Positions 1 through 11,275 of a stretch of 64,000 nucleotides of DNA are shown in pieces. Under the pieces are notes generated by a model. It worked only from the letters and a program-made list of their open reading frames with translations, was not told where the DNA came from and did no database searches. A program made the position numbers and the translations under genes. The DNA is from Areca catechu (lineage: Eukaryota; Streptophyta; Magnoliopsida; Arecales; Arecaceae), in the NCBI GenBank assembly GCA_021397845.1, contig CM038052.1, positions 130,763,854 through 130,827,853 on the forward strand, in the 5' to 3' direction. The number at the start of each line of letters is the position of its first letter. The stretch's first letter is position 1.

Positions 1-1760
1 ATTCATCATACTACTGCATTTTATCAAGATTATGATGAACCCCATAGGTTAGGACAATAAATTTAGGATTATGATGGAGATCATAACGGTAAGACCTAAG
101 TTCTATAAGTCCTAATCTAAAATGTTCCTAGTCATTGGATAATCAATTTGGGGATTGATGAATCTAGAAAGACTAACGCATCCTATGTATGCTCAATGGA
201 GAGGGTGGTTGGTCTCACAACTACTTGTGTAGAGATACTAATACAAGGATGTGCATGCTCATTGGGTTATGAGTCCACTGAACTGATCCGATAAGAGAAC
301 ATCAAATAAAAATCTTACTTACTTGTCAAAAGAATATTCTCTTAGTGGGAGTTGTGCATGTGATCCTTAGACTTAAGATTACCATATTATCTTGTGCACA
401 TGAACCCATGTTTTGGTGCATACTCACTCATGGCAATTATGTCATGTATGGGATATTTTTGGATATGGTGGATTGTGTATGAAGGTAATGAGTAGGTCAA
501 CAAGGAATTGATCACTTCTAGTAAGAGGAGAAGTTTTCCGTGTGATCTCTTCAAATGATGATTCAGGAAGTCTTTGATCAAAGTAGAATGAGATTAGATA
601 GAGTTTCTAATCATTCATCAGTCGAGTCTTTATTATCAAATTGATATTCAAAAGGATTAAGTGCTAGGGTTTGATATTTATCCATGCCCATCACTTAATC
701 AGGATACAAGAAGATTGAAGGATTGAATTGCATAATAACTATCCACTGAAGGATATTTTGGTACTTTCTATCAAATTTCTCATCTTTTGTATAGACATGA
801 TACTTTGCTAGACGTTAATCATGTCTTGTAGGTTTTCATAAATCAATTCGATTGAATTTATGAGTCAATTCGAAAGCTAGTTGGAATTGATAACATAGGT
901 CAGCTCAATTTGACCTAATTAGGTCAAATCGAGTTTGATTGGATTGAATTAGCTTGAACCTAGACCAACTACTAGCTAGATGTGGAACCCAAAGGGTCAC
1001 ACACATTAGGGAGTTGACCAAGAAAGTCAATTATAATTTAATTAGAATTATTGGATCCTAATTGGCTAGCTAATTAACATACTAGCATATGTTGGCTAGC
1101 CTCATTCCTAACCTAATTGGATTGGGTCCAGTTGCTTTCTAATTAAGCTAACCAATTTAAGAGGGATTTACATTGGATTTTGTCTTAATTAGGACAGCAT
1201 GTTTCAAATTTTATCTGATTTAATTAGGATATGTATTGCCATTTGGATAAGAGTCCAAGTTGGCATGGACTCATGGGCGCCTCTTTGAATTCACCAAAGA
1301 GAGGGAGTGCAGAAGGACCAAGAGTCCTTTTGTAGATGAATCACAAATGCAGATTCAAGTGAGCCCCACTTAACTCTTATCCCCATGCCCCTTGGAAATA
1401 ATTTAATCAAAATTTATATGAGGCATTGGCATGATAACGCATTGAAGGGAGACGCATACAATGAAGGGATGCGACCCTTCATTTGGAACGACATCAGAAA
1501 GTAGAATCCTTCTGCTTTAAGCCTCTTCATTTCATCTGATAATTATAATCATAAGTCACATTTCTTGGCCTCCAAATGACCGGTAATTGCCTTGTGGCAA
1601 GTGGGGAATTCGGCCGGAAAGGAGAAGGGACCGTGATATGCCTTTTGGCACGTGAAGGGATATATCCTGATAAATCCATTCAACCAAAAGACTTCTTTTC
1701 ATTTGAAAAAGTCTTATTTGATGGCTGATGGATAGACATATCACACGCCTGTTCTCACTC

Positions 1761-1768
1761 TATAAAAG
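1761..1768 (+). promoter_or_regulatory. TATA box of Copia-1 LTR
   Basis: TATAAAAG preceded by ctcac and followed about 365 bp later by AATAAA. This is the expected U3/R arrangement of a plant LTR. Transcription would start roughly 25-35 bp downstream. Confidence 0.7.
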
Positions 1769-2128
1769 GCACGATAATCTGATGCCTAAGCACTCAATTC
1801 CATCCAAAGAAATACCACCTACTAATTTCTCTCCCTCTCCCTTAAGACAACGCTTGTCCTTTAAGACAAGGCTTTTTCTTCCAAGATAAGGCTTGTTTTT
1901 AAGACAAGAGCCTAGGAAAAAAAGTAGGAGGGGTATCCTAGATCTAAGAGAGGATTTAGAGAGTGCTCAGAGTGCCCTACAGGAGGGTAGGGAGTCCAGC
2001 AGAAGAGAAAGTCTAAAAGGTTATCTGAAAGAGTCCTAGTCAAGCAAGCAACTATCATAGGAGTTCTTCCTTGGGCCAGTTCCTATGTGGATCACCTTTA
2101 GAGGGCATACTCTTGTGTGCCTTATGGA

Positions 2129-2134
2129 AATAAA
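2129..2134 (+). terminator. Putative LTR polyadenylation signal
   Basis: AATAAA in ttatggaaataaagtaata, downstream of the TATA box and upstream of the LTR end, so it falls where an R-region polyadenylation signal is expected. It is a single short motif. Confidence 0.45.
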
Positions 2135-2295
2135 GTAATACAGCATTCCAGGTATTCATCTATAGCCCTAAAGTTTTAATTTATTGATTGTTATGATCAA
2201 GGGGTCCTAGGGTTTAGGGTTCCGGGCGATTAGGGTTTTCAAATAAATTTTTTAAGCCTAGTCTTCGACTACACCCGGCCTAGGTAACCCAACAG

Positions 2296-2309
2296 TGATA
2301 TCAGAGCCA
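2296..2309 (+). promoter_or_regulatory. Primer binding site, initiator tRNA-Met, Copia-1
   Basis: TGATATCAGAGCCA lies one base after the LTR end AACA. It differs by one base from TGGTATCAGAGCCA, the complement of the plant initiator tRNA-Met 3' end. It primes minus-strand cDNA synthesis and fixes the LTR boundary. Confidence 0.9.
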
Positions 2310-2469
2310 CGTTGATGCATGCAATTATTAAATGCTTTAGAATTGAATGCTTATATGATAATAAATATTATAGTGTATGGAGCATGCTATTAGATGATAT
2401 GATTTTATGCATGATTAGTTCAAATACATATTTGCAATATGTTATATCCTAGTAATTGCTTTGAATTGG

Positions 2470-2580
2470 GTTAGCCACCATGGCCATCCAGTCATAGGGT
2501 TTAAGTAGGATTTAAAGGCCTTCCCTTCCCATTCAATGGGATCTCCTATGGCATGTAGGGGTGCTGCTGTGACCATATCC
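2470..2580 (+). repeat. Leader block shared with the chromovirus leader
   Basis: Runs such as caccatggcc, tcatagg, cccattcaa, tcctatggcat and taggggtgc appear in the same order and similar spacing in the reverse complement of 19640-19760. In both places the block lies between PBS and gag. Confidence 0.7.
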
Positions 2581-3022
2581 CATGAATAAGTGAGATGAAT
2601 GGATTATTATTATATCATGCTCTTGCTATTTATATTAGGGATAATGTGCATGTCTTGTTAGAATGATTGTAATATATCAGGATGTGTTTGAGACCATCAA
2701 AGCCCTCATAAAATAATATTTAGTCGTAGTATAAGTTAATCATGATGAAAATTCAATTAGGGTTCGATTGGCCAATTGGTGTCTAGGAAAGTGGTTCTGG
2801 GAAGATAAAGGGAATAAGATTTTTACTTGGTTTTGTTGTCTTACCTGACTAATTTAATTAGCATCTAAAGAAAGTAACGAGGGGACCCCCTCATCTCTCC
2901 CACTTACCTGGCCAATTTGGTCGCATTTAAACCTTAAATTGTAAAGGCTAATTGATTAAGCACACTACAAACTACCTTCCTTCATGCTAAGCCAAATTTA
3001 TGTCAACACTATAGTAGGTTTG

Positions 3023-3318
3023 TTGTGTACACACAAGGCATACTCTAGCATTTGGTATAAAATTTGCCTTTGTGCACCTAGTGCTTTATAACATGACTAA
3101 TAAAGTTGTTTTGTTGTGTACACACAAGGGCAACATTATTCAATCATGGCTATATAGAAATAAAGGGTCTGACTAAACTAAGACATTATGGTTTGTCATG
3201 CACACACAAGGCTATAAGTGTCTTAGAGGAAAAAGTTATGTTGAGAATTGTAAGCGATGCATTTAGAAAGGGTCATTTCCTATCCTTGAACTTATAAGTG
3301 TTTGTTGTGTACACACAA
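3023..3318 (+). repeat. Four spaced palindromic repeats in Copia-1 leader
   Basis: The 14-bp TTGTGTACACACAA, built round the GTGTACAC palindrome, occurs exactly at 3023-3036, 3114-3127 and 3305-3318. A diverged copy (ttgtcatgcacacacaa) is at about 3193-3209. Each is followed by gg and preceded by tttg or similar. Spacing is about 80-110 bp. Confidence 0.85.
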
Positions 3319-3547
3319 GGTATTTATATGGAATTGGGATCTCAACCCCACTAAGGAAGCCCTGGGAGGGTTTCCCGCTTACCATAGTTGAGGGTTATGG
3401 TATTCGATAGAAAATATTGGGAGACATAATTCGATGCAAAAGTTCTTTTCTAATTATGAATATCATCATGAGTGGTCTGCTTATAGTTGTTCTTTACTTA
3501 CTACAGATTGTTATATTATGGTTACTACTCATTCACTGTGGGGCATC

Positions 3548-4060
3548 ATGGATGCTAATAAGTTGACCGATCCAAATTATGTGGATTGGTTGAGGAACCT
3601 AAGAATTGTATTAGCTCAGAAAAAATTATCTATATCCTTGATACTCCTGACCTACATATGGTAGGAGAGGATGCTACTAAGGAGGAATGAGCCATATATA
3701 AAATGTGGCAAAATGATAGCATGACTGTCAAGTGCATCATGTTGGCCTCAATGAGAATGAGTTATAGAGGCAACATGAGGAAATGGAATCTCAGTCCATA
3801 TTGCTCAATCTTAAGGAGCTATATGAAGAGCATAGTCAAACTGATTGATATGGAATATCGAAGCAGTTGTTCTGAGCATAAATGAACCCTAAGAATAGCT
3901 TCCATAAAAGGAAGGCAAGGAAGCCCTCTGCTGGTAGAACCTGCTATTACTGTGGAAAGCAAGGGCACTAGAAGAAGAATTGCAAGTTATTTCTTTCTAG
4001 TTAGAAGCAGGATGCTAGTGATGCATCCAAAAGTTTATACATGATACAAACAAACGTATC
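3548..4060 (+). pseudogene. gag: Copia-1 gag remnant with CCHC knuckle
   Basis: The gag N-terminal motif LTDPNYVDWLRNLRIVL is read from the ATG at 3548, after which the frame shifts at about 3630. The next frame gives KMWQNDSMTVKCIMLASM. The middle of gag is then lost, because sequence jumps to the basic linker and the knuckle CYYCGKQGH at about 3940. The knuckle reads C-x2-C-x4-H-x4-C with a stop codon directly after the His. Gag would form the virus-like particle and bind RNA. It is far shorter than a normal copia gag, so deletion and frameshifts have killed it. Confidence 0.8.
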
Positions 4061-4079
4061 ATTAAGTTCTTCAACTTCT

Positions 4080-5360
4080 GATATATGGGTATTGAATATC
4101 GCATGTGGGTCTCATATCTGCAAGTCATTGCAGGGATTATAGAGACCCAGAAGCTTGAAGAAGGGTGACTTTGAGCTGTTTGGCACAAGTGGTGATCCCA
4201 TTCATGCTGAAGCTATTGGCACCTATCTGATGTTATTACCATCGGGCAATATTCTTGAATTAAAAGATTATTAATATGTACCCAACATTATAAAGAATAT
4301 TATTTCTATGCCTTTGTTATTGTAACAAGGTTATGAAATAAATATTTCGAGCCATGGGTGCTTGATCTTCTTTACAAAGAAGTTCTTTGGTTGTGGTACA
4401 TTTGTTAATAGTCTTTTGATTCTATCACTTAATGATGAAGTTATGCTTGTTGAAAACAAGAAGAGAAAGAGAGATGATATAAATGTCACATATCTCTAGC
4501 ATTGTCGTTTGGGTCATATTAGTGAGTCTAGGATAAACAAGTTGTACAAATAAAATTTCTTTGAACCTTTTGATCATGAATCAATAGGAACTTGTATGTC
4601 CTGTCTTATGGGTAAGGTGACCAAATCTCCATTCACTGGACATAAAGATAAGGCAACTGAGTTGTTAGGTCTAGTACTCACAGATGTGTGTGGTCCTATG
4701 ATAACCTAGGCCAGAGGAAGATACTTTTATCAGTTTTATTGATGATTTATCAAGGTTCGGATATGTGATCTTATGAAACATAAGTTCGAAGCCTTTGAAA
4801 ATTTAAAGAGTATCAAAGTATGGTTGAGAAATAAATTGGGCATAGTATTAAAATCCTTCGATCTAATAAAGGAGGAGAATACTTGTCTAGTAAATTTCTC
4901 GATCATCTTAAAGGCAAAAAAATTCTCTCTGAATGGACCCCTCCATATACGCCACAGTTAAATGGTGTAGCAGAAAGGAGGAACCGAACCATGTTGGACA
5001 TGGTGTGGTCCATGATGTGCTTTACAGATCTTCCAGTATCCTTCAGGGGTTATGCCTTATAGACTACTACCCACATACAAAACAAGGTGCTATCAAAGGT
5101 TGTTAAGAGCACTCCATATGAATTATGGAATAGAAAAAGGCCAAGTCTTAAATATTTTAAGATTTGGGGTTGCCCTGCTTATGTCAAGAATGTTTTTGGA
5201 CATAAGCTAAGTGTTAGGGATGACAAGTGCAGGTTTGTAGGATATCCTAAAGAAGGTAAGGGTTACCTTTTCTACCATCCTATTGAGCAAAAGGACTTTG
5301 TCAATAAGCATGCCACATTCTTGGAAAAAGGAGTTTATCCAAGAAAAGGGCAATGAGAGG
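4080..5360 (+). pseudogene. Copia-1 protease and integrase remnant
   Basis: The protease site reads WVLNIACGSHICKS, where family members have WVLDTACGSHICKS; the catalytic Asp is Asn. Integrase begins with the HHCC zinc finger (HCRLGHISESR then CMSCLMGK) at about 4500-4610. The catalytic core follows, with TDVCGP at about 4682 and SEWTPPYTPQLNGVAERRNRT-like sequence at about 4930-4990. The C-terminal part at 5087-5356 contains FKIWGCPAYVK and CRFVGYPKEGKGY, which are copia integrase hallmarks. Stops and frame changes separate the pieces. Confidence 0.85.
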
Positions 5361-5470
5361 ATATTTGAACTTGAAGAAGTTCAACCTATATCTGAAACAA
5401 TTCCTCAACCAGATGTTCCAAGATTCAGGAACAACCACAACACACACCTCCTCTTCGCAGGTAAGAGAGA

Positions 5471-6567
5471 GTGCAAAGTGCACCACTCAGATATGGCTTT
5501 GTCATTGGGAATGATAATGAAGCCAGTATCACACAAGATGATGATCCTATGACCTATACGGAAGCTATCACGAGTGGGGACTCTAACAAATGGCTGGAAG
5601 CCATGAAATCCGAGATGGAATCCATATACTCTAATCAGGTTTGGACATTCATTGATCCACCTGAGGGAGTAAACCCAATCGGGTGTAAATGGGCCTTCAA
5701 GAAGAAGATTGGAGCAGATGGTCAAGTAGAGACCAATAAGGCCAAGTTGGTGGCGAAAGGTTTCAAAAAAAAACATGGCATTGACATGATGAAACTTTTT
5801 CACCAGTAGCCATGCTCAAGTTCACTCGGATATTGCTTGCTATAGCTACATACTATGATTTTGAGATATAGCAAATGAACGTAAAGACTGCTTTCCTTAA
5901 TGGATACTTTGAGGAAGAAGTCTATATGTCATAGCCAGAAGGGTTTGTCTTGAGTAAAAGACCAAACCATGTAGGCTTAAGAAGTCCATTTATGGATTAA
6001 AGCAAGCATCGAGGAGTTGGAACATCCACTTTGATGAAATAATCAAAGAGTTTGGTTTCATTAAGAATGTGGATGAACTATGTGTGTACAAGAAGACAAG
6101 TGAGAGTGCCCTTATTTTCTTGGTTTTGTATGTCGATGACATACTTATCATTGGGAATGATATTCCCATGTTGCACCTCTCTAAGAAGATGTCTCCTAAG
6201 ACACCAAAAGAGAGAGAGAATGAGTTTGATCCCTTATGCTTCAGTTGTTGGATCAATTATGTATGCCATGTTATATACCAGGCCTGATGTTGCTTATGCC
6301 TTGGGCATAGTAAGCAGTTTCTAGGCTAATCCAGGGGAGGATCATTAAAAAGATGTGAAAAACATTCTTAAGTACTTGAGAAGGACTAAAGATGATTTTT
6401 TAATATATGGTGGATCGGAGTTGAAACTAGAAGGCTATACAAATTCTAGTTTTCAATCAAATCTAGATGATAGCAAATCAATATCAGGGTATGTCTTCAC
6501 CCTATATGGTGGTGCAGTTAGTTGGAAGAGTACAAAGTAACCAACTATAGCTGACTCAGTCACTGAG
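5471..6567 (+). pseudogene. Copia-1 reverse transcriptase and RNase H remnant with internal deletion
   Basis: RT starts with KWLEAMKSEMESIYSNQVW at about 5590 and continues through CKWAFKKKIGADGQVETNKA. The catalytic LYVDDILIIGND is at about 6127-6162. Straight after IPMLH the sequence jumps to LSKKMSPKTPKERE. The equivalent interval in Copia-2 (25703-27166) holds about 67 residues that are missing here. RNase H follows, with TRPDVAYALGIVSSF and YTNSSFQSNLDDSKSISGYVF, until the element breaks at about 6567. Several stops occur. Confidence 0.88.
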
Positions 6568-7720
6568 TATAAAGAACCCATTGAAGCATGGCAATTTTTA
6601 GAAGATCTAGTTGAAAAGAATTTACAATGGAAAACAACTAGGGAACCAGAAAGAACCACACCTTCAAGTGGTGGATGCATCAAATATAGACTTCCTTATC
6701 TGCAGAAGCTAAAATTGCAACCTTGACATGTAGGTTAGAGGCCTTAGAACTTTAAAGACCAGCCAGTTTGAACCAAGTGTCTACAGTAATGTGTAATGGT
6801 TGCAATGCACCAGACCATGTCCTTCTGGAATGTCCACTCCTGGTGAACCCAATAGATAATGGATGTGCACAAGTGAATGGTACCTATCAGAGACCTATGA
6901 ACAATCCCAATGCTCCCACATATAACCCAGGATGGAGGAATCATCCAAATTTCTCATGGTCACATAACCCAAATGTAGGTGGTCCTAGCTTCAATCAGTA
7001 AAACCCAAGGCCTGATCTTGTGATGAACAACCTACCACCACCAGGCTTCAATGTTAATGAAAAAAAACTGAGTTCTTTAGAGAAAATCCTGGAAGCTTTA
7101 GCCAAATCCAATGCTGGCACCAGTGCCATATTGAGTAATTTCATGCAAACCATGGGCCAACTTCTAAATTCAAATTCTCAAGCCATATCCCGCTTGGAAA
7201 TGCAGGTGGGTTAGCTAGCATCTACCATCAGTGAAAGTGAACAAGGTAGGCTACCTAGTCAACCTGAGCCCAACCCAAGGAACCAAAATGATCGTCCACC
7301 CTAAGGAAATCAAGTCAATCAAGTAAATGTAATTCATACTTTGAGATCAGAGAAGCAAGTGGATAATAAGGTAGATACATCTGACATTAGAAAAGACTTA
7401 ACTATTGAGTTAGTTGGGCCATCTAATGAACAACCTACCTTACAAACTGATTCTGAAATTAATAGTCCACCAAACCAGGTACCTGAAATCTCTAGAGCTC
7501 CTTTTTCAAATTGATTAAGGTCTAATAAATAATTGAAACATTTAGACAAAATGTTAGAGGTGTTTAAGCAAGTTCAAGTAAACATCCCTCTACTAGACAT
7601 GATTCAATAGGTTCCGACTTATGCCAAATTCTTAAAAGACATTTGTACCAAGAAAAGGACTACCAATGTAGCAAAGAGAGCTTTCTTAGTAGCAAGTGTG
7701 AGTTCATACTTGTTAAGTCA
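6568..7720 (+). pseudogene. gag: Athila gag, C-terminal part, degenerate
   Basis: Reading begins with AWQFLEDLVEKNLQW and TREPERTTPSSGG, which is Athila gag sequence. The stretch 6768-7001 holds a knuckle-like CNGCNAPDHVLLECP (C-x2-C-x4-H-x4-C) and the signature YNPGWRNHPNFSW. The stretch 7020-7214 continues as the helical region before the protease linker (SSLEKILEALAKSN, AISRLEMQVG). Stops at about 7000, 7215, 7302, 7513 and 7608 break it. Residues 7560-7720 (FKQVQVNIPLLD, AKFLKDICTKKR) match the gag-protease linker typical of this lineage. Confidence 0.85.
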
Positions 7721-8299
7721 CATGCTCATAAAGCATAAGGATCCATGACTCCAATAGTTTAATGTGTTATAGGAGAAACCCATATTGAGAAGGCATTACT
7801 TGATTTAGGGGCTTGTGTAAATATTCTTCTATATTCAGTTTATGAACAATTGGGATTGGAAAAACTACAGCCAATAGGGATCACATTACAATTAGTAGAT
7901 CTATCTTTTAGAATCCTTAAAGGAATGGTAGAGGATGTTTTGATCAAGGTTAGAAATTTTATCGTTCCTATGGATTTTAACATTTTGGAGACTAAACCAG
8001 TATCGAATCCTAAAGATCATATCCCAGTTATTTTAGGAAGACCATTCCTAGCTACTGCAAATGCTGAAATCAATTATCGGAATGGGATTATGAAACTATC
8101 ATTTGGGAATATCACTATTGAGCTGAATATATTCAATTTGGAACATGAATCTCTCAATCATGCTAATGTGAGTGTAATCCAAGATAAAATTTATGAACCC
8201 ATAGACATTAGCAAAGAAGTCGATCTTGAGTCTAGTATCTGGCCAACACATGAATATGAAGATATTGATAAAATACTTGATGATGATAAAAATGGCTAG
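7721..8299 (+). pseudogene. Athila aspartic protease region
   Basis: The active-site loop LLDLGACVNIL is at about 7794-7830; D-L-G-A in place of D-S/T-G is usual for Athila. It is followed by YSVYEQLGLEKLQP and, further on, HIPVILGRPFLATANAEI, the ILGRPFL flap/helix motif of gypsy proteases. From 7850 to 8299 the frame is open for 149 codons. Upstream, stops at 7747 and nearby separate it from gag. The protease would cleave the polyprotein in the particle. Confidence 0.85.
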
Positions 8300-8435
8300 A
8301 GATTGGAGCCTCCCACTGAACACTCATGGAAACGGTTAAATTGTTAATTAAGACATCAATTGAAGAGGCACCCAAGTTAGAATCAAAACCCCTCCCTAAG
8401 CACTTGAAGTTTGATTATTAGGTCTAGAGGAAACC

Positions 8436-9960
8436 ATGCCTGTAATTATTGCATCAAACCTAAATCATAAACAAGAAGAGGAGCTCTTGACTATTCTAAA
8501 AGAAAATCAAGAAGCAATAGGCTGGACCATGATAGATATTAAGGGAATAAGTCCTTCCATAGTTCAACATAGGATACACCTAGAGAAAAAGGCTAAACCA
8601 ACTAGAGAAGCTCAAAGGAGATTAAATCCAGCAATGAAAGAAGTAGTCAAGAAAGAGATTTTGAAGTTACTTGATGATGGAATCATTTATCCTATTTCTG
8701 ATAGTTCATGGGTAAGTTCTATTCAAGTGGTACCTAAAAAGTCTGGAATAACAATGATTCAAAATGAATCAAATGAACTTATCCCAACCAGAACCCAAAT
8801 AGGATAGAGGGTTTGTATAGACTATAGGAAACTGAATGCTGCGACAAGGAAAGATTACTATCCTTTGCCATTTATTGACTAGATGTTAGAGAAACTAGCT
8901 AGACATGAGTTTTATTATTTTCTAAATGGATATTCTGGCTATAATCAAATCCCCATAGCCCCTGAAGATCAAGAAAAGATAACATTCACGTGTCTATTTG
9001 GAACCTTTGCTTATAGACGTATGCCCTTGGGGTTATGCAATGCACCAGCAACCTTCCAAAGATATATGATCAGCATTTTATCTGACATGGTTGAACGATT
9101 TTTAAAAATTTTTATTGATGACTTTTCTGTGTTTGGCTCTACCTTCTCCAAATGTTTAAACCATCTGAGATTAGTTCTAGAAAGATGTAAGGAGAAGCAC
9201 CTAGTTCTTAATTTGGAAAAATGTCAATTCATAGTTAGAGAAGGTATAGTTCTTGGCCATGTAGTTTCAAAAAGAGGAATAGAAGTTGACAAGGCCAAAG
9301 TTGACCTGATTCCAAGTCTTCCATCACCCAAGTCTATTAAAGAAATTCATTCATTTATAGGTCATGCTGGATTCTATAGAAGGTTCATACCCAATTTTAG
9401 CAAAGTGGCTTGCCCGTTGACAAATTTGTTAGCAAAGGAAGTAAAATTTGAGTTTACTCCTGAGTGCTTAGAGTCTTTTGAATTTCTTAAAAAGGCACTC
9501 ATTTCTACTCCCATCATTCATCCACCCGTATGGAGTGAACCCTTTGAACTCTTGTGCGATGCATCCGATCATGCTGTAGGTGCTGTTTTAGGTCAAAGGA
9601 TTAATAAACTATCTAGAGTTATTTATTATGCCAGCAAAACTTTAAATGATGCATAGCTTAATTACACGACCACAGAAAAGGAGTTCTTAGCTATTGTCTT
9701 TGCCCTAGAAAAATTTAGGTCATACTTGGTTGGGTCACACACCATCATTTATACTGATCACTCAGCCATTAAATATCTCTTAGCAAAGAAAGATGCTAAG
9801 GCATGCTTAATATGATGGATCTTACTCCTTCAAAAATTTGACCTAGAAACTAAGGACAAGAAAGTAATAGAGAATGCAGTTGCCGATCACTTGTCCCCAA
9901 TTATTGTCGCACTATCTAGTGAACCACCTGTCATTGAGTATTTTCTAAATGAATAACTCA
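8436..9960 (+). pseudogene. Athila reverse transcriptase and RNase H
   Basis: The stretch 8436-8807 carries the N-terminal RT region (HRIHLEKKAKPTREAQRRLNP, SSWVSSIQVVPKKSG). A stop at 8805-8807 precedes VCIDYRKLNA. The stretch 8883-9656 holds GYNQIPIAPEDQEKITFTC, YRRMPLGLCNAPATFQR and the catalytic FIDDFSVFG at about 9110-9135, then RRFIPNFSKVACPL. RNase H starts with ELLCDASDHAVGAVLGQR at about 9550 and continues past a stop at 9654-9656 (TTEKEFLAIVFALEKFRSYLVGS) to about 9950. Only a few stops interrupt, so this body is better preserved than Copia-1. Confidence 0.9.
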
Positions 9961-9969
9961 TGTCCATAT

Positions 9970-11275
9970 CCACTACACCATGGTATGCTAACATTATTAA
10001 TTATTTAGCCATTGGTAAAGTTCCTTCTCATTGGACTACTCAGGATAAACATAAATTCTTTTCTTAAGTGAAGTATTTCATTTGGGATGATCCTTACCTG
10101 TATAAACAGTGTCCTGATCAGATCATTAGGAGGTGTGTTCCGAATAATGAGGTTAGAAGTATTCTGTCATTTTGCCATGATCAAGCATGTGGTGGTCACT
10201 TTGCATCTAAGAAGAGAGCTGCCAAAGTACTTCAATGTGGATTTTATTGGTCTAATTTATTTAAGGATCCACATGTGTACTGTAAGAGTTGTGCATGATG
10301 CCAACAAATAGGTCGAATCACTAAAAGAGATATAATGCCGCTTAATCCAATCTTGGTGGTTGAGATTTTTGATGTCTGGGAAATCGATTTTATGGGACCA
10401 TTTCCAAACTCCTTTGGAAATGAATATATTTTAGTGGTTGTTGATTACATGTCTAAGTGGGTAGAAGCTATTCCATGTAGATCCACTGATAGCAAAGTAA
10501 TCATTAAATTTCTTAAGAAAAGTATTCTCTCCCATTTTGGTATTCCTAAATTAATCATTAGTGATTGGGGGACACACTTTTGCAACCAACCCTTTGCAAC
10601 ATTGATGAAAAAATATAATGTTACCCATAAGTTAGCTACACCATATCATCCTCAAACTAGTGGGCAAGTAGAAGTATCCAATAGATAAATCAAAAAATCT
10701 TGGAGAAGAATGTTAATGCTAATAGAAAAGATTGGTCTTTGAAATTAGTTGATGCACTCTGGGCATATCGGACTGCCTACAAGAACAACCTAGGAATGTC
10801 TCCTTATAGGATTGTGTTTGGAAAATCATGTCACTTGCTTGTTGAATTAGAACACAGAGCTATGTTGATAATTAAAAAATTGAACATGGACTTGGATTTA
10901 GCTGAAAACCATAGGAAGATTCAGATCAATGAGTTATAAGAACTTAGAAATGAAGATTATGGAGATACTAAGGTGTACAAGGAAAGAACAAAAGTATTTC
11001 ATGATCAAGCAATTCATAGAAAATCTTTTACTCCTGGACAAAAAGTTATTTTGTATAATTTAAGGTTACATGTTTTTCCTGGGAAGCTTAGGTCTAGATG
11101 GACAGGACCTTTCATAGTTAAGGAAGTCTTTCCATATGGAGCTGTAGAAATTGAAAATTCAAGCAATGGTGTTGTTTTCAAAGTTAACGATCAACGATTA
11201 AAACCATTCTTGGAATTATCCACAGAATCTATAGAAGAAGCCATGGTTTTTTATGAACTAACATATCTTGATTAG
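9970..11275 (+). pseudogene. Athila integrase
   Basis: An H2C2 zinc finger spans about 10170-10305 (CHDQACGGHFASKKRAA, later CKSCA then a stop and CQQIGRITKRD). The core has D in WEIDFMGPFPNSFGNEY at about 10380, D in LIISDWGTHF at about 10555 and E in HPQTSGQVEVSNR at about 10650-10687, so the D,D,E triad is present. A stop at 10686-10688 and a frame change follow. The stretch 10700-10939 (WALRTAYK-like WAYRTAYKNNLGMSPYRIVFGK) and 10973-11275 (PGQKVILYNLRLHVFPGKLRSRWTGPF) form the C-terminal domain. There is no chromodomain. Confidence 0.9.

Larger units (their letters stand above)
1..2294 (+). repeat. 5' LTR of Copia-1 (left end outside window)
   Basis: It ends in AACA directly before a primer binding site. 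It contains a TATA box, a polyadenylation signal and no coding sequence. Its left part resembles long Copia LTRs, with runs such as attgatgaatctagaaagac and agagggtggttggtctcac. The TG start was not found in the window, so the LTR exceeds 2.29 kb. A tract tagtgggagttg at 342-353 looks like a polypurine tract but lies inside the LTR. Four imperfect copies of a taagacaaggctt-like unit occur at about 1842-1912, just downstream of the presumed transcription start. Confidence 0.85.
2310..3547 (+). other. Copia-1 leader between PBS and gag
   Basis: This is about 1.2 kb of noncoding leader. It holds a block at about 2470-2580 that recurs in the chromovirus leader on the opposite strand, and a set of spaced palindromic repeats at 3023-3318. 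Short open frames within it match no retroelement protein. Confidence 0.7.
1..6567 (+). mobile_element. Copia-1: truncated Ty1/copia LTR retrotransposon
   Basis: The order LTR, tRNA-Met primer binding site, leader, gag with CCHC knuckle, protease, integrase, RT, RNase H is that of a Ty1/copia element on the plus strand. The 5' LTR start lies outside the window. The element ends inside RNase H at about 6567, where Athila-type gag sequence takes over, so the 3' end and 3' LTR are missing. Many stops and frameshifts, a gag deletion and an RT deletion show that it is dead. The exact copia lineage was not resolved. Confidence 0.9.

Noticed and set aside
342..353. Polypurine tract tagtgggagttg, which would put an LTR start at about 352
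   Set aside because: Sequence on both sides reads as one continuous Copia LTR, and no internal-region sequence is seen before it.
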